Origin: Platynereis dumerilii
Lineage: Eukaryota; Annelida; Polychaeta; Phyllodocida; Nereididae
Reading direction: 5' to 3'
Assembly: GCA_026936325.1 (NCBI GenBank)
Contig: JAPTHN010000115.1
Span: 62,001-126,000, forward strand
Length of the DNA: 64,000 bases
Below are positions 12,596 through 24,200 of this stretch, piece after piece. The notes under the pieces are model-generated. The model was given only the letters and a program-made list of their open reading frames with translations, was not told the DNA's origin and made no database searches. Each line of letters starts with the position of its first letter. Position 1 is the stretch's first letter. Position numbers and translations under genes: made by a program.

Positions 12596-14456
12596 ATGCC
12601 ACAGTCACCCTCTGGTCATAATAGAGGTTTGTTATCATGGTTATGCTCTGTCAAGGATTATATAGTGTATGTTATTGATTGTTTGACAGCTGACCTATAT
12701 CATTATTGTGGCACTATGGACGACACATATGTTGTCAACAAGCTAGAAACACTCAAGAAAAAATGTGACAAGCAACACAAACTGGAATTCACAGACCAAC
12801 CAGGGATAACTACCATTCCCGAATCAATTGGTTACTTCTACAACTTGAAATATCTGGATTTAAGGAATAATTCAATCAAGGAGATACCATGGAGTATTGT
12901 TTACCTGAAGAAATTGGAGTACCTGAATCTGGCTACAAATTTCATCAGAACTATCCCTCGTCATATTGGTTATCTGAAAAACTTGGAAGTACTAAGACTT
13001 GAAGATAATCAAATCGAATTGCTACCAACAGAGCTATTAAACCTAAAGCACTTGCAAGTTCTAGGTATAGATGGAAACCCTATGGTGTCTCCACCTAGTG
13101 TTATCTGTGACAATGGATGGGAGCAGATGAAACTGAGTTTGGAGTACAGATCTGAGAGAGACAATCTATGGAAAATCTCTATGTATCATTTCAGTGAAGA
13201 ATTGCCAACTTTGGTGGAATTGTCTGTGAGAACGATAATCAATGAAGGAATAGACTTTGTTATTGCTGAACCAAATGTGCCAATTATATTGAAGAACTAT
13301 CTCAATCACAAAAGAACCAATGAATACTTACAAGTGTGTAAATGCAGTCAGTGCTCTGCAGCATTCTCAAATAGATACCTGTATGATACACACACATGTA
13401 AAGGGCACAAGAAGTCTCAAAAGCAGATTGAGAAGTTTATGCGGATCCAAAGAAAACAAAATGGAGAGAAGTCAGGATTTGCGTTGATGCTTGATAAATG
13501 GACGGACAGGCTGAAGACCGGGCTTTGTCACACACAGCCACCTGAACAGGCCGAACCAGAGGTAATATACAATGTAACGAAAACAGTGGGCAAGACAAAA
13601 AATTCTGCAAATCAGGGGGGATCCAGAAAATTCCAGGGGGGGGGGGCTATTGTAGCGTGGTGGTGGGCATAGCCCAAAACATAATGTGACTCCAAGCTGA
13701 TATATTTAGCATGTTTACAAAGACATACAAAATTTCATCTGGGAGGGGGGGTATGCATCCCCCTGTGTCTGATCATCCTTCCCTGCCACAAATTGCCCGT
13801 ATTTTGTAAGCATTCCAATAATTGACCATAAGGATTAAGGAAGTTGGTCAAATGGCATTTCTAAAAATATGAGGGGGGGGGGGGGCTCAATGATCCATGC
13901 TACAACATCCAATTCTCAACAGGCAGACTCCAAGTGTTAATTTTAAGTAAATTGATGACAGAGAGTGAATCAAATGTTTCAGTGTTTATGAATTATCATC
14001 ATAACTTCAAGGTAGGTAAAAAGCGTGATGTCAAATATGCTTTTGAAATATTTATGCCCCAAAAAATAAAAGGAATATATTCCTAATTTTGGGGGACCCG
14101 GATCCAATTGTGACAAATAAAGAATATTAGAACAATTCTGGATGGAAGACTGAGGAATGCGGGACGAATCTTGAGGCATAAATGACAAGTCGTATGAAGG
14201 TATCATTATTATAATTCTTCTGTGTGTAGAATCAACACAACTGTCAGAGCCCACATTTTAAAAAGTATAAATTATGTATAATTTGCAGGTTGAGCCGTTA
14301 CCTCAACCAAGGCAACCACGGAATGCATTGGATCCTATAACTGCATATGAAGAATTATATGAACGGGTTCAGAGGGAAATTCGGATGGAGAACATAGAAA
14401 TGGAGGAAACTGAGGCGCAAGAGGGTCTTCAAAATCCAAACAACACAGAATCATAG
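12596..14456 (+). CDS. Leucine-rich-repeat protein with C-terminal cysteine motif, 2 exons
   Basis: Exons 12596-13561 and 14289-14456 join in phase 0 (donor GAG|gtaata, acceptor ttgcag|GTTGAG) to give 377 residues. About five LRRs of the short 23-residue type run from residue ~62 to ~165, for example LKYLDLRNNSIKEIPWSI and LEVLRLEDNQIELLP. A family-typical LPTLVELSVRTI segment follows, then CKCSQCSAAFSNRYLYDTH, a possible zinc site. The tail is basic and then acidic (MEETEAQEGLQN). There is no signal peptide or membrane span, so a cytosolic scaffold is likely. Met41 at 12716 has the better start context (G at +4), so the protein may be 337 residues. Without splicing, the first exon reads 36 codons into a G-rich intron. 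I do not recognise the ortholog. Confidence 0.85.
13600..13900. repeat. Poly-G-rich block in the LRR gene intron
   Basis: Runs of 7 to 13 G recur at about 13615, 13638, 13744 and 13870, spaced by AT-rich DNA. The pattern resembles the G-rich flanks of the hAT MITEs in this window, but I found no clear terminal repeats or target duplication. Confidence 0.4.
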
Positions 14457-15258
14457 CCCTCTGTTTCTACACCATGCGCATTATAGGGTAGGCCCATTGC
14501 TTTAATTTATTGTCTGAGAGTGTTCTGAGATTTTCCTTTTTCTCTTCTTGAACTTGAATCCAAGCCTTCCACTGAAAGTTTGTAGCAATACAATGCCACT
14601 GAAAGTATATTGGCCTTGGGGTTTGACTTAATGATACTTGAACCATAAATAATTCGTAAAGTACAGCAATGAGCGTGGCAGTGGCCAGGCAGCAATTTCT
14701 CTCATAAATACCTTAAAACCATGCATCGAAGTTCATGATATTGACATCCTCCCCACGCAAGCCCTGCTAAAATGGACAGGGCTTTCTGCTATTTCCAACC
14801 TCTTCTGTGATTGGCTGCTTATTTAGGTCATAAGCATTTTGCAGGCAGATTTAGTCTGATTATGGACACTTAGAGGATTACTGGCAACTAAGAAAAATAG
14901 TGTAAAACAAGCAAACTTTCAAACAGTTTCATTTCAGAACTGTGAAAATACATAATTCAATGGAATTTTCGGAACTGTGATAGCACCTTTCAACAATACA
15001 CAATTTCTCCATTTGTAACTGTGTGAAACAGAAGCAACAACTTCAAACTGTGCAGTCCCTGATTGGCTGAGCCAAAACTGGTCAGTTAATTAAGTATTCA
15101 TGAATTAGCAAAGGTTATGGGCCATTTTGTCATGGTATGACTTGGGATGATGGATATTGATTGTTCAGCTCCCTGAGCAAAGAAGGAGGATGAGATACCC
15201 GGTTGATTAGGGGTATATTGAAACAACACATACATTTTGATTTCATTGGCTGAGAATC
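14457..15258. other. 3' UTR and intergenic DNA
   Basis: Begins with the 3' UTR of the main LRR transcript form. No canonical AATAAA was found close to the stop. The last part, from about 15090, resembles the element at 19847-20304, sharing a CCACAAGCAGTTTG block that continues past the MITE at 15259-15404. Confidence 0.35.
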
Positions 15259-15404
15259 CAGTGGCGTATTTAGGGGGGGGGCATTGGGCCATGCCCCCCT
15301 TTAGGCCAAAAATTAACATGGAAGAGATAGGAAAAGCCACCGAGAACCCCTTATTCACCCAATGTGATGTTCTCCCCCCCAGGCCATTTCTAGATACGCC
15401 CCTG
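15259..15404. mobile_element. hAT-type MITE with perfect 8-bp target duplication
   Basis: The 146-bp element starts CAGTGGCGTATTTAGGGG and ends CTAGATACGCCCCTG. TGAGAATC flanks both sides (15251-15258, 15405-15412). It is the shortest of four MITEs here with GGCGT-type ends and poly-G/C shoulders. Confidence 0.88.
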
Positions 15405-15657
15405 TGAGAATCCATGCTACCACAAGCAGTTTGAATGAGGATGTTTAGCATTCACCCAAAAGACCCAGAGTAACCTATCATTTGGCTGTTTTGTTTACTT
15501 TTAATCAGCTTTGTAGTAGTGAGAGGCAGTTTATTCTTAAAATGAGAAATTTGGACAATTTTGAATGGAGAACAGAGGTTGAGTCCTGGATGACTGAAGA
15601 GTCTGAGGCACAATATCCACCAAGATAACAGAAAATGAAAATGATATATATTTTCAG

Positions 15658-15777
15658 GAGGACACACTACCTCATACAAGGGAACCAGTTGCGGCATATC
15701 AGGAATTATATGAATGGATTTGGAGGGAGAACTTAGAAATGGAGGAGACAGAGGAACTGGAGGGTCTTCAAAACTGA
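15658..15777 (+). CDS. Second copy of the LRR gene's last exon; possible alternative terminal exon
   Basis: After a good acceptor (tatattttcag) the sequence stays open for 39 codons to a TGA, in the same phase (0) as the true last exon at 14289. It reads EDTLPHTREPVAAYQELYEW then IWRENLEMEETEELEGLQN, clearly a relative of the 14289-14456 exon product (ITAYEELYERVQREIRMENI, MEETEAQEGLQN). The preceding ~100 bp also resemble the DNA before the true exon (ACAATT-TGAATGGA with ACAATTCTGGATGGA). This is a tandem duplication of about 1.4 kb. It could be an alternative 3' exon spliced from the donor at 13561, or a relic without use. The open phase and intact acceptor favour possible use. Confidence 0.55.
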   Translation, partial: EDTLPHTREPVAAYQELYEWIWRENLEMEETEELEGLQN

Positions 15778-15956
15778 GAAGTGTAGTCGAGGTCGGGATA
15801 TCCAAGATCAAGACATGAGCCTCCGAGACTGAGACCAAGGCCATCAAAACGAGACCTTCAACACTTTCAACACTGAAGGAGAAATCATAAATCGTTCTAC
15901 CTGTGATAGTTGGGAGACTGAGTTGTCTTGATTTGTCTACTGGAAAAGAAAACATT

Positions 15957-16204
15957 CAATTGTGCTGCAGCAATTAGGACTTTTCCCTCACACCTTTTAA
16001 CCTTTGAACAGCATCTGCTTTGCCTAAAAAAAATTTAAAAATCCTGAAAAGATTTTTGTTTATCTGCATGATCTGTGATACAATTGTGCTGCAGCAATTA
16101 GGACTTTTCCCTCACACCTTTTAACCTTTGAACAGCATCTGCTTTGCCTAAAAAAAATTTAAAAATCCTGAAAAGATTTTTGTTTATCTGCATGATCTGT
16201 GATA
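15957..16204. repeat. Perfect tandem duplication, 2 x 124 bp
   Basis: Bases 15957-16080 and 16081-16204 are identical by eye, each starting CAATTGTGCTGCAGCAATTA and ending GATCTGTGATA. The lack of any difference means the event is very young, or that it is an assembly artefact. Confidence 0.9.
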
Positions 16205-17039
16205 CTTTAAAATTAGTTTCTTACCATGGTAGTAATATTTGCCTAAATAGACAATTGTTATTGTTATGTTTAGCATCAACAATTTAGATACAGTTATATT
16301 TATCATCAAACTCATCAGTATTTGTAGTGATAGCAGACCACATACATTTGCATTTACCAAATGCTTAATATTGGATCATGTTTTATGAGTTTATAAATGT
16401 GCTAGAGTGGTCCCTGTATTAAAAGGTCTCTTGTTGAAGAACTTGCCTTATTTGCTGCCTCCTTTACCCTTGCCCGATTTAGGTGTGTGGAGGCCCCTGT
16501 GCTAATAAGTTGTTGGGGCCCCCGAAATGCGTTTCGTTGAGATGTTTCTTTAACTTTCAGAAGGGTCATGCAGACTCTCTCCTGGCATGCACGTGCGTGT
16601 AATTTGGATAAATCGATAAAATACTAAAACTAATTAATATATGTTTATTGAGTTAGATAGGAGACCTTTTCTAAAGGGCTTTCTGTCTCGTTAATGTTGA
16701 TAAATACCGCACAAACCGGACTTCTTTTATGAAGTACATACTTTTGTGCTTTAACTTTACCCTAGAGTAAATACAGAAAGAATGGTCTCATCTTGCAATA
16801 GAAGTTCCACTATCATGTCCTGCTGAATTTAACTTTTAAACATATCTACTGGCATGTGAATATGATGACCTTTTCTTTTATGTATTTTCTTAATTGTACA
16901 TGATGCTTTTAAAAAAGTCAGAAATTTCAGAATCCATGTACGCAAAACAAAAATCTGAGGACACCTTTGACAAAGACAAAGTAAAATTTGAAATAACATG
17001 TATTTAACCTGGGGCATCTGAAGAAGGACTGAGACCAAA
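16205..17039. other. Intergenic DNA without recognised gene
   Basis: AT-rich, no coding segment recognised. Around 16490-16520 a short GGGGCCCCC-containing piece resembles DNA at 17500-17660, so the minisatellite between them may have expanded inside an older repeat. Confidence 0.35.
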
Positions 17040-17425
17040 GTGGGAGGGGGTCTCCAGAGTGGGAGGGGGCCCCCAGAGTGGGAAGGGTCCCCCAGAGTGG
17101 GTGGGGGCCCACAGAGTTGGAGGGGCCCCAGAGTGGGAGGGAGCGCCCAGAGTGGGATGGTGCCCCCTGAGTGGGAGGGGCCCCAAAGTGGGAGGGGCCC
17201 CAAAGTGGGAGGGGCCCCAAAGAATGGGAGGGGGAACCCAGAACGGCTGTGGTCCAAGAGTAAGTTGCCACCCGCCCCAGGCGTAGGTCCGGCAGGGGAG
17301 GGGGCCCAGACAGGAAGGGAGGAGCATAGGAGGCCTTGGGGTCCCCAGACGAAAAGTGGGGGCCCCAGAGGGGCAAGAGACATATAGGGAAGGGCACCCC
17401 TGAGTAGGGCCCCCACATATCAACC
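17040..17425. repeat. GGGGCCCC minisatellite
   Basis: Imperfect 17-20 bp units of the form GGGGCCCCAGAGTGGGAG repeat about 17 times, strongest in 17040-17230 and decaying after 17240. The block is far richer in GC than its surroundings. Each unit brings two G-runs, so the + strand can in principle form G-quadruplexes, and the GGGGCCCC cores are self-complementary. Long open frames on both strands here are an effect of the repeat, not genes. Confidence 0.88.
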
Positions 17426-18268
17426 ACAATTTTTCGCTGGTTTAACAGATCACCTGTTCACACCAGCATTTTTGGTAAAAATATTACCACAATTTTGCCT
17501 TAAGAAGGTTGGGGCCCCCACATTTTAGTCTTTCATAATGCTCTACTTGTTGCACAATTAGGTTATGTCTCAGATCGGCATCATTTGCGTGAACTATATA
17601 ATAAGAATTTGTCATAGATATTACGCGTGATCTGCTTGTGTGGGGCCCCCTTAAATGTGGGGGCCCTGTGCGGCTGCACACTCCGCACACTCCTAACTTT
17701 ACCCCATACGTAGTATTTTTATTGCATTTTGCACCCTGATGAGAGACCGCTTAATGATTGCAGAGAGGGTGGCTTATTCAAAGGGACCACTGCATATAAC
17801 TCTTGCCTTGTTTTGTTATGAAACTTTGTTTGATATTGTTTACAGTTAATACTCATTATATTATTATAAGAATTATATTTTCCTATATATATGTCATTCC
17901 TAAGAGTCATGATCTAGATATTACACCATGAAAACTGCATGCCTGTGATAAGATTTTATATGTTGCTCTGAGTTCATCTTAAAATGTATCAATAATTGCA
18001 TGATTTCATATACGGCTATAATTTTACCAAGTTGTGAAAGTACAATAGCTACAGCGTCGGTTAAAAAACATATTTTTTAAGAAATGGCCTATTTACACTC
18101 AATTTCTTTGCCATGTGTTAAGAATACTCTTAATTTGAATCACTGTGTTAAAATACTCATTTGAATACTCATGCTTATTGTTGTTTTTCTTATTTTATAA
18201 TGATAGGCCCATATATAAGGCCAAGTAATTATCATAAAAAAACATGCCATATTTTGCACTTTGACAAT
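17426..18268. other. Intergenic DNA without recognised gene
   Basis: A piece at 17500-17660 carries GGGGCCCCC motifs shared with 16490-16520; the rest is AT-rich with no protein or RNA feature that I can support. Confidence 0.35.
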
Positions 18269-18274
18269 TTTATT
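18269..18274 (-). promoter_or_regulatory. Poly(A) signal of the serine protease homolog
   Basis: AATAAA on the - strand (TTTATT on +), three bases after the TAA at 18277-18279. A 3' UTR this short is unusual but possible. Confidence 0.5.
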
Positions 18275-18276
18275 GA

Positions 18277-21200
18277 TTAAGGCACAGTATCAGAGCAGGT
18301 GATAACGGATCGTATCCAATCGCTGTAGTAAGTCATCCTACGGAAAATCGAGATTCCAGAATCACAGCCTGAAGGAGATAGAAGCGATCCCACCAGGTAT
18401 GTTATACCATCTCTCCTGCAAACCAATGGTCCGCCAAGATCTTCCTGATATCAATGAAAAATAAGGCTACATTTTTTTGTTTGATTTCCAAACTTCGTCT
18501 TTTATCTAATGATCTTGTTACTTCAGTAATTTGGTTTTCAGAAATTGTGTTTCCAAGATTCATGAAGCTTTTCTGAGTGCTTGTGTGGATACTCTACGGA
18601 AGGGAAGCAGTAGGAACCGGGACATGCGTGCTAAAAAAAAACAAGAACCTCCTTCGGAGTGACAGATCGAAACTGGACTTTTTTGGTTCCAAAGTTTTTG
18701 ACTATGTAAGTCTATGTTGGGTGGCTAAAGGCTTTTGTACATTCAGATATTGTGCCATGCCATAAAAGAATAGTTACTTGTTAACAAATTTAAACTTACA
18801 TAGCAGGTTCCAGTGTATCCATCTCTGACACATATGTTCATTTCTGGGTCATATTGTCCACAATCTGGCAGTACGTTGGCAGAAATGAACTTGAGAACAT
18901 CTGGATCTGAGGTGCAACAAAAGGTGTGATACATGTATAGTGCAAAATTATTATTAGAAAGAACATAATAAGGATGCCTTGGCATGTAGACCTGAAAGGG
19001 TTACAGAATTTTTTCAAACTGAGTACTCGACTCTCTTTAACGGAAATCGTAACCATTTAATGGTTGGGTATGTATCCAGTGTGGGGAACAGAGCTACAAC
19101 AGACCCTCCCAGCAACCTAGGCCACACTCTAAATAATTTCAGACAAAATTTTTTTTTAGATTCAAAATGGTTTTTTGAAAAACCAAATTTCAATGCAAAA
19201 AACCAACATGGATTTTTTTGTATTGAAATTTGGTTTTTCAAAAAACCATTTTGAATCTACAAAATCAATTTTGTCCCGCAATTTTTCAGAGTGGAACCTA
19301 CATACCAATCCCCCTCTTACTTCCATGGCTTCACATGGTGCCACCTCCCTTTCCAGATAAAATGAAAGTACAGCAAAGTAAAAGGAACAAGATTTTTATA
19401 AATAAATGCCTCATTGAGGTCTACATTAAGAAGGACCTGGATTCACAATTTATGTCCTTTGACAAATGACAACTATAGGTTACACTGAAAACACTACTTT
19501 TAGTAAAAAACATATTGGTGATGATTATTTGCTTATTAAAATTTCTACATGAATAGTGCTTTAACCTTACCGTGGTCAGTTTACCGAGTAATTTTTCAGT
19601 CCTACTGGCATGCCTACCATTTCAAACATTTCTATTAGAATCACAATATATTAAATTTAGCCTAGGTACAAAATAATATACCAGGGGTCAGAAGTAAACA
19701 TGCAGCACGAATTGATCTTTTCTAAGTTGTGTGGTACTGTAAAATAGGTCAGTATGGATTTTAAAACGCTTTAGATTATGTGCTGTATTTGAAAGGAAAT
19801 CAAAATCAAGTTTGGCTGCCTGACTGCCATATCGCATCTTGCAGTACAGTGCCGCCTGTAAGTGAAACGCATAAAATGCTGCCATTGCATCAATGCTAAA
19901 CATCCTCAGCAAAACTGCTTATGGAAGCATAAATTCTCATTCAATGAGAGGAAAACATATTGGGTCATAAAATGAGTGGCTCATGGTGCCCCATTTGTAA
20001 ATTTCATTTATTAGAGCATATCACCATTTTCCAGTTTAAGTGAAACACAGGCCCAATGTTATTTAATAGGAAGGGTGGTTCACTTACTTATAAAAGACTA
20101 TGACCCATGCCTAACTCCGACTACAGCAGAGAAAATTGGCTGCCATTGTTATTGCACATGCCTCACATATTGGCATTTATGACCCAATATGTTTTCCTCT
20201 CATCGGATGAGAATTCATGCCTCCACAAGCAGTTTGGTTGAGGGTGTTTAACATTGATGCAATGGCATAATATCATGTGTTTCACTTACTTACAGGCGGC
20301 ACTGTAGCTGCAATGATTGGTATGAATATAATGTCAGTATTTGGTCATTTTCTTATAGATATAACATAAAAATACCTCTTTCCTCTTCAGCCCAGCCACA
20401 ATGATAACAAATGCCTCCTGTGTAGTCATAACCGTCCTTGGGAGCAAGAGCAATTGTCTGGATGAAGATGTTACCTGTTGTGACCGGTCTGCTCAGCTTT
20501 ATCAGGGCGATGTCGTCAAAGTGATATTGCAGATTCTATATGAAGCGAAGAGAAGTAATTTATTACAGATGATTTCATATTTGTAGACCAAAGGACGAAA
20601 TGTGAATTTTTTTCTAGGACATGGCATCCTATGGGGAAAAGTGATGTCATAAGTTTTCTGATGTCATTTTACCCTATACATGTCCCAGAAAAAAATTAAA
20701 TCATCTGTAAAGTTAAATGCACTTTATTTAACATTGTAAATGGTAAAATCAGGCCCGTAGGCTGCCCCGTGTTTGGGGGGGTGATGTCAGAGGGTAAAGT
20801 GGACCAAACTGTAGGCCGGGGGCTAAACGGTTTTGCAGATCATCTGAGATGAATTTTGAGAAGTTTTAAAGGTAAAAATTATGCCACACAGACAAAAAAT
20901 TTAACATCAATTTATTGAAAATGTTGGACTTTTACAAGTAATGGATCAATCAATGATTGATTGATCCATCACATGTAAAATCCAACATTTTCTAAACTTT
21001 CATCTAGTAAGCCAGTTTAACAAAACAATATAACACTAGCCGGTGGCTAATCTAACCGGCTGTAAAGACTAACAGTTTAAGGGCAAATTAAGGAAAAGAG
21101 CTCCAGGCGTCTGGGATGTATTTGAGCATAAGTGTTCACAATAGCATCCAGATCATAGTCTTTATCGTAGTAAATATGGATCAGGGCGAGATCCGTTAGA

Positions 21201-24200
21201 CGTTCCTGGCCCATGGATGCTCTCATGTAAGTGTGTAAATGCCTTAAAGTGCTTGCACTCCTCTCACATTCACATGATGTAACTGGAATTGTACAGGCGA
21301 TTTTCAGCAGTGTGTAGATGTTTGGGAAATGATCAGGATGGCACTCTTTGATAGCGCTGGCCGGTGAATTTGGGACATCATCTCCCTTGCTAAATCTGAA
21401 AAAATTTTAAGCTTTTATTGCATAGGTAAAGAGATTTTACAATGAATATTATCAATGAAGCACTTAATTCTGTTGTTCACAAAAATGCATTCATCAAAGA
21501 CTTCAGATTTCACTGAAAGATTAATATATATATATTAACAAAAAAAAGGTCTGCACAGACTGCCGCAAAATATTACATGATTCCCAAACTGAGACAGTGA
21601 TAAAACTAACTCCTATGCTGTATTGCAGCTTTTTGTTATTTTAACATTTACATCACATGTTTTACTATCTTAGTTGTGGATCTGTAAATTCACTTGAGGT
21701 CATACTTCATTTTCCATCTGAGAAGTTCTTGATCAAAAAGTTCAGGAGATGGCATGTCATTCTTGTAGAGTTGGACAGCTTCATTTAGGTCAATATGCTG
21801 TTTGGAGATCACTGATGGCACCAGTCCCAGCAATGTTGCTGCAGTCTTGGACAATGCTGAAGAGGAAAAAACCTGACGATATAGGTTCCAAACTTTTAAA
21901 GCAGACTAGACTTGGCATAACTGCAGAATAAAAAACCAGTTATATTTCAATAATTTGTCACATTGCAGTTTCAATTCATGAAGATACTAGAACTTCAAAA
22001 TTAATGTTTATGCAGCTTATATGCTCATTAAAATTTGAAAGTGAGCCATTAAGATAATTAAGTGCAAACCTGAAAATCTCTCTGAGAGGTTCTGAATGAT
22101 GTGATCCACAAATGGGATAGCTATGTTGGTACGATAGTGAGTCTCAATGTCTGTTGATGGTACATTGCTCCGATGCTGTTGTCGCTTGGCGATTCTTGGT
22201 TTGGCAGGTTGCACCTCAACTTTCTCCGCCATATCAGTAGCATACTTGTAGACCTTCGTGAAGCTCTCACTCATGTTTTCTCTCAAATATGAGTACACTT
22301 CCTTGATACCATCAACCTGAAAAAAGAGAAACATTTTCAGTGAATATTTCCTTATGTTACATGTAAAGAACTAAAAATAATACGTCTGACATTGTATGTC
22401 AAATCGCTTCTGTCACCACTTACCATTTGGTGTGCTTCAATAATATCCAGAGTAGATCTTTGCAGCTGTGTGGTGATTCCAGTCAAATGGGAGACGTACT
22501 GGTATGCAATTGCGAATGTCATGATTAAGGGAAATGTGGTGATACTTGTCAGTAGCTGTTGTGCGTCTGATCTTGACTTGGGGTCCCAATCCCGAAACAG
22601 CTCCTTACAAGATGGATACTTTTCCAGATGCTGCCCATTTGCAATCACCTCTAGTGTTTCCACGATGAAGACATAGGATTCACTACATCGTTCGTAAGCA
22701 GTGTGTCGTTCTACCCATCTGGTTCGGCAGATGTCCACCAATCCCTTACGTTTGGGTCCCGATTCATTACTTGTCACAATCATCTCTAATAAGTTGTTTC
22801 GCTTAGGACTGTACTGGAAAAACAGACATATCTGCTTGAACTTGTCAATCATATTTCTTATCTCAGGCAATGAACAGGAAGAGCAAATGACCAAATTGAG
22901 GCAATGTCCACTGCAATGCATGTAAGTAGCCGTTGGTGAATGATCCTTTATTCGCTTCTGGACGCCAACGTTGCTCGATGACATATTCGCAGCTCCATCA
23001 TAGCCTTGGCCTCTGATATCTTCTAAGGGTAGGCCCAGATTCTCAAGAATATTGATGATTTCTGATGCGATGTGACTGCCAGTTGTTCGTTCAACCTTGG
23101 AGAAACCCAAAAACTCCTCTCTTATCTGCCTGGATGAATCAACAAAGCGCACACACAGTGCAAGTTGCTCAGTGTTGTGAGACGTCACTTCATCAGCCAA
23201 AACAGCATAGAATTTTGCATCCTTGATTTCTTGAACAAGATCCTTCAACAACACATGCCTTCCAATCACTTTCAAGATTTCATTTTGTGTCTGTGGAGAC
23301 ATGAAGGTAACACATTTCATCCTTGGTGTTTCCAGATGTTCTTGCAATATTGGCTCATGCCTGGCCAGGAGTTTGAGAAGGGCCAGGAAATTTCCAGGAT
23401 TTTTTTCAGAATCTAAACTTTCCTTGTCCCCTCTAAAAGGCAGGCACTGTTTTCCCAGATACAAAATAGCTTCTATGATAACTTTCAGGATGGCACGGTT
23501 GCGAACAATATTTGATCTTCTTTCCTCATCTAGTTGCACCACAGCTGACTGATTAGGGTTTTCAATATTGCCAGCGAAGAGATCTGCTGTCTGAAGAGCA
23601 TCAATGTGATACTGGGCTTTCTGGTGATCTTTACACTTCTCTGTCATTTTGTGCCATTTGGTAAAGGGCACATTGACAAAGTAGCCTTTGTTGTTCCGTT
23701 TATGGCAAAATAGGGAACAAGGTGCACAAAACGCAGCATCAAGTGTTGTGCTGTAAACAAGCCAGGGGAACTCTCTCAGCCATGAATGTTGGAAACTTCT
23801 GTTGTGGCCGTGACTGTAAGTTGTAGGAAAAATGTATTGACTTGATGGTTTATCATGACTGCGCAAGAGACAATATTTTGTTCCATCATCAAGACTGGCT
23901 ATAGCCTGACTAATTTCTTCAACTGTCATTGTAGCCTTTAAGAACCTTCCCAGGTCGTTACTGACGGTGTGAGATGTAACTTTGGAATCATGCTGATCCA
24001 CTTGGGAAGTTGGATTTTCTGCCTTCTCCAGATCACAGTCGCTTCCCGTTGCCCCTGCAGGCCCCGCTGGTTCACTTGCATCAGTTTCATGTTCATCATG
24101 TCCTACAGTGAAAAACGAAATAAGAAAATAGTATCACACTGCTGGAGGTAACATGGAATCTTTCATGAACCAGCATTTTACTTTGTATAATTGCGCTTTC

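Noticed and set aside
15452-15955. 167-codon frame on the - strand
   Set aside because: It is antisense to the duplicated LRR exon, whose own protein similarity explains the open sequence; no family resemblance.
16829-17429. Long open frames on both strands (up to 195 codons, proline- or glycine-rich)
   Set aside because: They are produced by the GGGGCCCC minisatellite, whose units contain few stops in any frame; no domain and no coherent start or splice context.
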